Positions 58,614 through 64,000 of a DNA stretch of 64,000 nt are shown here, piece by piece; positions within the stretch are counted from its first letter, which is position 1; every line of letters begins with the position of its first letter. Source of the DNA: Rhipidocladum racemiflorum (lineage: Eukaryota > Streptophyta > Magnoliopsida > Poales > Poaceae). The notes under the pieces were generated by a model that was not told the DNA's origin, did no database searches, and saw only the letters and a list, made by a program, of their open reading frames with translations. The position numbers and the translations under genes were made by a program. Location: the NCBI GenBank assembly GCA_036346355.1, contig CM070580.1, positions 59,040,854-59,104,853 on the forward strand, in the 5' to 3' direction.

Positions 58614-58633
58614 GTAGCCCCCGAGCCCCCGAG
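58614..58633 (-). other. Polypurine tract of the Tat-like element
   Basis: Minus strand CTCGGGGGCTCGGGGGCTAC, next to the LTR start TGATGAATAC. It is less pure than usual but in the right place. Confidence 0.6.
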
Positions 58634-59300
58634 TGGGTCAAGGAGCCGGTCGGGGGGGGGTACCTTGGCCGACAGAGTTCGATCGGGCACACGCGTGCGT
58701 GCCCAGTCGGTTGCTTCGGTCGGGTGCGCGCGAGCGCACCCGGTGGGTGTAGCCCCCGAGCGGGTCAGAGATCCTATCGAGGGGTTACCTTGACACAGCT
58801 TGAATTTTAATCTCGGACGCGAGTCGAGGTGACCAGGCCATTCGTTGGCCCAAATCACAGTGGCCTTTCGGGGGCTCGCCTTGGCTCCGCCCCTTGGCCA
58901 TTTTTCTCGCCGGGGCTGCGCTTGCCTGGGTTGGTGGGTTGACGTGAGCTACAGGCGGGGGCCATTGGGTCTTCCATCGCTCGGCAGCCGCAACGGCCTA
59001 GCATGACTTCTTCCACCCGCCTATGGTGCGGTTGGCCCAGCCCAGGAGCCGATGCCGAGGGGTCGCGCGGCGCTTCGCTTGGAACGATGTCCCTTTGACT
59101 CCCGCCGTCTCATCGGGATTCAATGCGTCGCAGAGGAATAGATAGGGACTATTGTGTCTCTACCAGGTGAGGGGCAGATGGCGCGACGGTGGGCGGGGCG
59201 TTGTGCTCAAAGCATCGCCCGTTCGGATCGTGTCGTCTCGCCCCTGTAAGTACAGAGCGTGGGACACGAGAGCGCGTCATGCCAGTTCATTGCCTTTTCC
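58634..59300 (+). other. Upstream module A of the first antisense gene
   Basis: No ORF with family resemblance. It holds GTAGCCCCCGAGCGGGTCAG repeats and a stretch TCTCGGACGCGAGTCGAGGTGA (about 58813) that recurs at 61073 (TCTCGGACACGAGTCAAGGTGA). The relation to module B suggests duplicated promoter or leader sequence. Confidence 0.5.
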
Positions 59301-59990
59301 TTCCCGTCAGGTGCTAATGCGTTCCTTGCCTTCCTCCTCTGCTTCAAAGCGCTTCGAAGGGCGGATGTTCGGCGGAGGCCGTGACCCGGGCGGCGATCGA
59401 AGGGCCGGTAAGCGGCCGGCGGAGGCGGACCCGCGGGGTCCGAGCACCAGGAGGCCCTGTACCAGCGCCGGATCCCCCTCCGCTGCGGCGAGGGGGGGAC
59501 TCATCCTCCCCTCGTCCACCTTACGCATCCGCGACCCCCCTTTGGCGTAAGTTCCCGTCACTTAGCTTCGGGCTCGAGATGGTTCTGATTCCTTCTAGTG
59601 GACACTGGTCGTTCTCCTTTCTTTTGTCCCAGCGCCTCCGGCTCGGGCCTATGCCCCGCCGTCCACCACCGCGCCCCCGTCGCCCCCCTTGGTCGGGGCG
59701 GGAGCGGTGGTCAGCGCCGGCGTCGCCGTCCACGCTCTTCCGCCTGACCAGGGCAGCGCCACCAATATGGGGGCCCGGGCGGCCAGGTTGGCCGATGCGT
59801 TGGTTGGGGTGCAGGCCTCCTTGGCGGCCCGAGCCACAACAGTGGTGGCCCGAGCCGCGACAGTGGTGGCCCAGGAAGCTCGGGCACGGGCCCAGGGAGG
59901 CTTCGGGGCAGCCGCCCACAACTTTTTATTATCTGTTTTCCCCCTTTTTTGCGCTTTTTGGTTTTTATGAACAATTACATCTTATTGTAA
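59300..59990 (+). pseudogene. First antisense gene of the Tat-like element, probably two exons
   Basis: Pro, Arg and Gly rich coding-like sequence runs from about 59320 to 59546. A candidate intron 59547-59632 (GTAAGT..CCCAG, 86 bp) follows. The second part reads APPARAYAPPSTTAPPSPP, then alternating Ala-rich segments (ARAARLADALVGVQ, AARATTVVARAATVV) with repeats, and ends near 59990. Which frame of the first part is used is uncertain; the frame from 59381 joins in phase. No enzyme motif is seen. It could be a low-complexity Ala-rich structural protein or non-functional. Confidence 0.4.
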
Positions 59991-59999
59991 TGGTTGGTC

Positions 60000-60356
60000 G
60001 GGAGGTGCGTTCCCTCCCAATTTTATTCTCCGTATTTTGTTTTGCAGCGTGCGCTCGCTAGACAACCGTAGCTCTTAGGAACCGCTGGGGCTACCCGAGC
60101 GTAGGTCGGTGAGCTAGTAACTTTGGGGGAAATGCAGAGAGCGGAGGCCTAGCTGTTGGGTTGCAAAGCCGCCGACCGATCAAGGATCGGTCAGCCCGAT
60201 CATGGGTCCAACTGGCCCGGTCGGCCGGCACTGCCCGGGCGGCTTGGGGACCGCTGGTCTTGATCGATCGTAGGTCCCGACCAGGTGCGCGTGAGCGCGC
60301 CTAGTGGGCGCAGCCCCCGAGCCCTCGAGTGAGTCAGGGAGCCGATCGAGAAAACA
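60000..60356 (+). other. Spacer and start of upstream module B
   Basis: No gene seen. The part from about 60280 (GTGCGCGTGAGCGCGCCTAG, GCAGCCCCCGAGCCCTCGAG) matches module A at 58725 and 58614. Confidence 0.5.
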
Positions 60357-60702
60357 CCTTTCGTCGCAGCTTGACGCTGCCTTAATCGGCTCGGGCGCCC
60401 GAATGCCTTTAGCAAGGTTCCGATGCCCGAGCACTAGTTTTACGTTGTAGCTTGATGTTGCCTTAGTCGGCGCGGACGCCCGGATGCCTTTAGCAAGGTT
60501 CTGGTGCCCGAGCGCTAGTTTTACGTCGTAGCTCGACATTGCCTTAGTCAGCGCGGGCGCCCGGATGCCTTTAGCAAGGTTCCGGTGCCCGAGTGCTAGT
60601 TTTACGTCGTAGCTCGACGTTGCCTTAGTCGGCGCGGCCGCCTGGATGCCTTTAGCAAGGTTCCGGTGCCCGAGTGCTAGTTTTATGTCGTAGCTCGATG
60701 GA
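60357..60702. repeat. 81-bp tandem repeat, about four copies
   Basis: The phrase GCCTTAGTCGGCGCGGGC recurs at 60379, 60460, 60541 and 60622, an exact 81-bp period. As 81 is 27 codons, one frame stays open on the minus strand (60180-60782), reading SSYDVKLALGHRNLAKGIR-type units of 27 residues. That frame is on the element's sense strand; whether it is translated is unknown. Confidence 0.85.
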
Positions 60703-61547
60703 GGGCGTCCGTCCCGAGTCCCCATCTGGTGAGGCCGTCTGTGGGAGGAGTGGCCGCTGTCTATCCCACGTATACGCCCCATCCGCAGGTGTGGGACCTA
60801 GAGGGGGTCAGCGTACGCGCTTTTACCAACGTCAGTTTGAACGCTGTGCACGCGTGAGCTGGTAACGGGTGATCCGAGTGGAACCTGGAGATCCCTCCAA
60901 GGGGGATCTTTCTTAGCAGACGATCCTGGTGTGGGTGTCTAGTCCTCTGGGGAAGTTCCATAAGGAACCTTTCTTTACTCGATCCCGTATCGGACCCCGG
61001 GCCGTTCGCCGGCCCGTAGCACAGCTGGCTGTCACCCATCGATGGGTTCCGCGGGAGAGTGTGAAGCATGGTCTCGGACACGAGTCAAGGTGATCGGGTC
61101 ATCCGCCAACCCAAATAGAGGCCCATCGAGGGCTCGCCCTTTCCTCGCCCCTCGCTCGTTTGACTGCCGGGGCGGCTCTAAATCCCCTTGGCGGATTAGG
61201 CCTTCAGAACCCGTGGAGCTCGACTGGGCCCCGGGTGTGTTACCGAACTCGTTGCCACGTCGGGCCGCAGCGGCCCAGTGGGCCCGACATACCTGTTGTG
61301 GGGCGGCTTGCTTGGCCCGGCGACGAAGATAGAGATGTCATGGGGAGCACCGCTCGAGGCGGCGTCCTGGCGCCCCCGGTTGTCCTGTTAAGATTTAATG
61401 CGTAGTGGGGGAGTCGGAGAACAAGGCGTCTTACCCGTGGCCTAGTCAGTGGAGGGGTTGGCAGTCGGAGGGACGGGACACGCGATGGTTCGCCCGAGGC
61501 AGTGCCTGTTCGCATCACGCCTGTTTGGCCGGCGCTTCTTCGGCCCT
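60703..61547 (+). other. Upstream region of the PF04195-like gene (module B)
   Basis: About 840 bp without a recognised gene. It contains the copy of module A (61073-61180) and GC-rich sequence up to the TATA box at 61548. Confidence 0.5.
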
Positions 61548-61554
61548 TATAAAA
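61548..61554 (+). promoter_or_regulatory. TATA box of the antisense gene
   Basis: TATAAAA in the context CGGCCCTTATAAAAGTGCCG, about 150 bp before the likely start codon at 61701. It lies on the strand opposite to the element's own transcript. Confidence 0.7.
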
Positions 61555-61700
61555 GTGCCGTGGAGGGTGCCGGGACGGGTAGTTGGTCCTGCTTCCTTCG
61601 TTTGTGGCCAGAGAAAAGCGGGAAAGCAAAAGGGAGCTGGGTTAGAGAGTTCCGTACCTTCCTTCTTCCCTTGCCCCCTCGCTTTTTCCGTTTCTTAGAG

Positions 61701-62456
61701 ATGTCATGGCCTGAGTGTTCCATCCAGCCCACCAGCGCGATCGGCCTAGAGAAGAAGGGGTTCCTTCCTCCTCGGGGCGTCTCGAGGTGGAGGGTGTCGG
61801 CGGGGGCTATGGTCCCTGCGCCAGGCGATGGTGAGATCGTCGTGCCCGCCTCATTCTATGAGCGCGGGTTTGGCCTTCCGCTCCATCCCTTCGTCCGCGG
61901 GCTGCTGCACTTCTACAAGGCGGAGGTGCATCACCTCAACCCCAACGGCGTCCTTCACATCGTAGTCTTCATCACGCTGTGCGAGGCGTTCCTGGGGATC
62001 AATCCTCACTGGGTGCTCTGGAGGCACTTCTTCCAGGCACGGCTGAGGAGGGACAAGCCGGGGGATGCTTCGGTGCCCATTGGCAGCGTGGCCTTCCTGC
62101 TACGCGGTGGCCGGGCGACAGACTACATCGAGATGAGGCTGCCGTCGTCGAACTGGGGTTGGCACTATGAGTGGCTTTACGCCTAGAACCTCAGAGGCAG
62201 TGCCCCGACCTTCACTGGCCGGCTTCCCGTGATGGGGCCTAAGTGGAACTGGAGCACCGACCAAAGGGAGAAGAAGAAAGTGGACGCGATTATTGATCGA
62301 ATCAAGATCTAGAGGGAGCGGGGCCTGACCGGTGACGTCGTCGTGCGCACGTTCATGAGGATGCGCGTCCAGCCCCTCATGGATCGGGTGCACCCCATGT
62401 TCCAATACGTTGGGGTGTCCGACCCCATGAGGACGCGGAGGTGGAGCTTCCTGTGA
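61701..62456 (+). pseudogene. PF04195-like 'putative gypsy type transposon' protein, N-terminal part
   Basis: The start MSWPECSIQPTSAIGLEKKG at 61701 lies after the TATA box; the longer frame from 61449 would begin upstream of it. Residues 35-130 show the family's block: ERGFGLPLHPFVRGLLHFYK, HHLNPNGVLHIVVFITLCEA, FLGINPHWVLWRHFF. Then NWGWHYEWLYA, a stop at 62184-62186, NLRGSAPTFTGRLPVMGPKW, a second stop near 62310, GLTGDVVVRTFMRMRVQPL and DRVHPMFQYVGVSDPM before a frame change. This protein family is found in grass retroelements and its function is not known. Two stops and a shift make this copy a pseudogene. Confidence 0.8.
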
Positions 62457-62756
62457 TGGAGCTCGAGGCCCGGGTCTCTACCGTCATCGGCGTAGATGCC
62501 ACCGTGGCGGTGGCCAGCCATCCCGAGACGTTCTCGGCGCATCCCCCCAGGATCTGGTAATCCGAGCAGCTTTTCCCCTTTTCTCTCTCCTTTCCATTGA
62601 GCCCTTGGGGTTTTGGTTTGATTGGCATTTCTATGTTCTTCTGGGGCTCACCGGGATGGTGTCCCGAGCCCTGCTGCCGGGGGAGAAGGAGTTGAGGGCT
62701 GGGGGCCGCGCAGCGTGATTCCGACCGCAAGAGGCGGAAGGAAGAAGGGAGGAGGA
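62457..62756 (+). other. Probable intron or degenerate stretch
   Basis: After FSAHPPRIW the frame ends. GTAATCC at about 62557 could open an intron; T-rich sequence follows and coding-like sequence (KRRKEEGRRK) resumes near 62720. The acceptor is not clear. Confidence 0.35.
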
Positions 62757-63765
62757 AAATGAGAGAGGAGAAGAGGCAAGAGCGTGCGGCAAGGGCTGCG
62801 CGTGGCGAAGAGGTTACCGACACGACCGCTGTCGAGTCGAGTGGCCAAGGATCGAGCTCGAGCGATAGTAGCGGTGGTGACGGGGCCGACCCGTACTGCC
62901 TGTACGACCTCGGGCTGCCGACCGGCAGCAGCCCGGGTGAAGGAACCGCCACGAGTGCCGCCGCCGCCGGGCCTCAGGTGGGGACCCCTCGGTGGGGGTG
63001 TCCTCAACGAGGCGGAGGGCGGACTCACCTCTGTGCGGTGGAGCACCGAAGAGGGCGCTGGTGTCACGCTCCCGCTCGTCGCGGTAAGTGTCCTCCCTGA
63101 CTCCAAGCTGCACCGTGCAGGGTTGCTCGAGCAATTTCTGACTGAGTGCGGCCTGTAGGGACTACACAGGGGTAGCCGCGATGCCTGTGGCATGCCCTGT
63201 AGTGGTCTTGCAAGGTCCGGGGCTATCCTCGTTGCCAGCGGGCGTGGAGGTGCCGCCGGTTGATCCAAACCGGCTGACACAGGTGGCGCCAACGTTGGGC
63301 ACCGAGGTGCCGCCAGCGGAGCCCGACCGTGAAGAACTCCCGGCGGCCCCTGTTGAGTCTGGGACTCGGTCGGGGACCACGGAGAGTGAGGAGTTGCTCC
63401 CACCGCCACCTACGGGGGATCCGCCGGTTCACGCGATCCGGGCGTCCGAGGCGGTCCCGTCGTTGCCCGGGGTCCCATCGATGGGGGCGGTTCCCCTGCT
63501 GGAAGCGCCCATCGCCGGAACGGACCCAGGGGAGCCAGCCCGGTGTCCTTTGCCCATGCTGATTTGGTCGGGCGCAGATCTGTCTGGGAGGCTGCGCCAT
63601 GTCTAGGATGACACGGCGGAGCGTGAGGATTGAGAGGACCTCACAGAGGGCGTGCGGGAGGCCGAGGCCGAGATAAGGTTGATCCGGACGAACCTGGATC
63701 TCGTGGTCATGTCTTTCGGCAGGGCGTTGGGTGCCGTTGCCGAGAAAGTTCATCTGATTGGTGAG
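62757..63765 (+). pseudogene. PF04195-like gene, middle part (Ser, Pro-rich linker)
   Basis: The first piece is 62759-63100: basic REEKRQERAARAARGEE, then a Ser-rich stretch (GQGSSSSDSSGGDGADP). The second piece, from 63181, is Pro and Glu rich (PPVDPNRL, VPPAEPDREELPAAP, LLPPPPTGDPPVHA), ends with a stop at 63604, and continues as REAEAEIRLIRTNLDLVVMS..EKVHLIGE, a likely coiled-coil start. Frame changes near 63100 may be introns or damage. Confidence 0.6.
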
Positions 63766-63841
63766 GTGAGTCGAACAGACTTCGTGCTGCGGCTTTCATG
63801 GCAGGTTTGCGGTAGGCTGATAGGATGCTTGCATTTTGCAG
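63766..63841 (+). other. Candidate phase-0 intron, plus strand
   Basis: GTGAGTCG...GCATTTTGCAG, 76 bp. Removing it joins HLIGE to RLWTQSEGKSEFLRSLYGRR in frame. It is a plant-like short intron on the antisense strand. Confidence 0.65.
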
Positions 63842-64000
63842 CGCCTGTGGACCCAATCGGAGGGCAAATCCGAGTTCCTCCGCAGTTTGTACGGCCGAAG
63901 GATGGCCGCCGAAGTGGAGTGCGACCGGCTGGGTCCCGTACTGCACGACGCCAAGGAGGCCTTGCACCATGAGCGGGACGAGGTGGAAAAGGCTCTTGGG
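63842..64000 (+). pseudogene. PF04195-like gene, coiled-coil exon (cut by window end)
   Basis: It reads RLWTQSEGKSEFLRSLYGRR, MAAEVECDRLGPVLHDAKEA and HHERDEVEKALG without a stop to the end. Heptad-like spacing and charge suggest a coiled coil. It belongs to the gene begun at 61701. Confidence 0.6.

Larger units (their letters stand above)
57750..64000 (-). mobile_element. Tat-like Ty3/gypsy element, 3' part, running off the right edge
   Basis: On the minus strand: PPT, then an 864-bp 3' LTR ending at 57750. The rest up to the window end is internal sequence with plus-strand genes. Antisense genes between pol and the 3' LTR are known from the Tat lineage. pol is not in the window, so lineage rests on the PF04195-like gene, the LTR style and the antisense layout. 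Confidence 0.7.

Noticed and set aside
58115..58858. 247-codon minus-strand ORF as a gene
   Set aside because: It spans the LTR boundary and PPT of the Tat-like element and is explained by high GC.
59521..59974. Minus-strand frames of 87-132 codons opposite the first antisense gene
   Set aside because: They are shadows of the Ala, Pro and Gly-rich plus-strand sequence.

Overview
The window looks like repeat-rich intergenic DNA from a grass (Poaceae-type monocot). It holds plant LTR retrotransposons of four kinds: Tekay/Del-type Ty3-gypsy chromoviruses, a non-autonomous derivative of the same family, a Ty1-copia element, and a Tat-type Ty3-gypsy element with a 'putative gypsy type transposon' (PF04195-like) antisense gene. 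I found no convincing host gene, tRNA, rRNA or CRISPR array. Identification rests on reading domains and termini by eye; no database search was possible.

Region 1 (1-39482, + strand) is a head-to-tail array of one non-autonomous LTR retroelement, (LTR)-INT-LTR-INT-LTR-INT-LTR-INT-LTR-INT-LTR, with a period of about 7.33-7.37 kb. Each LTR is about 4.6 kb (TGTAAC...CCGACA) and carries a GC-rich stretch, a TATA box and a GTTAACG minisatellite. Each internal region is only about 2.73 kb. It contains a tRNA-iMet-type primer site, a decayed gag with a string of zinc knuckles, a tail derived from the integrase C-terminus and chromodomain, and a polypurine tract. Neighbouring units share one LTR. The left end lies outside the window. 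The right end is a clean LTR terminus at 39482.

Region 2 (39483-51428) holds fragments of related elements and one nearly complete minus-strand Tekay-like chromovirus (41446-51428). That element has an extra ORF upstream of gag, then gag, PR-RT-RNase H, integrase and chromodomain, all with a few lesions. Its two LTRs are about 99% identical over the shared part. Its termini, PBS and PPT flanks match the array element, so it is a candidate autonomous partner.

Region 3 (51429-57749) is a Ty1-copia element inserted into the 5' LTR of the chromovirus. Its LTR region is a giant imperfect palindrome (arms about 1.8 kb) filled with GGACC-containing short repeats. gag is present, but most of pol has been deleted.

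Region 4 (57750-64000) is a Tat-like Ty3-gypsy element on the minus strand, inserted in the copia RNase H remnant. Its 864-bp LTR is followed by a long segment carrying plus-strand (antisense) genes with their own TATA box and in-frame introns. The element runs off the right edge.

The regions form a nest: a plus-strand fragment is entered by a minus-strand LTR, that by the chromovirus, that by copia, and that by the Tat element. Many differences between array copies fall at CAG/CTG/CCG sites and look like base-calling or consensus errors at methylated cytosines, so individual frameshifts in the array should be treated with caution.
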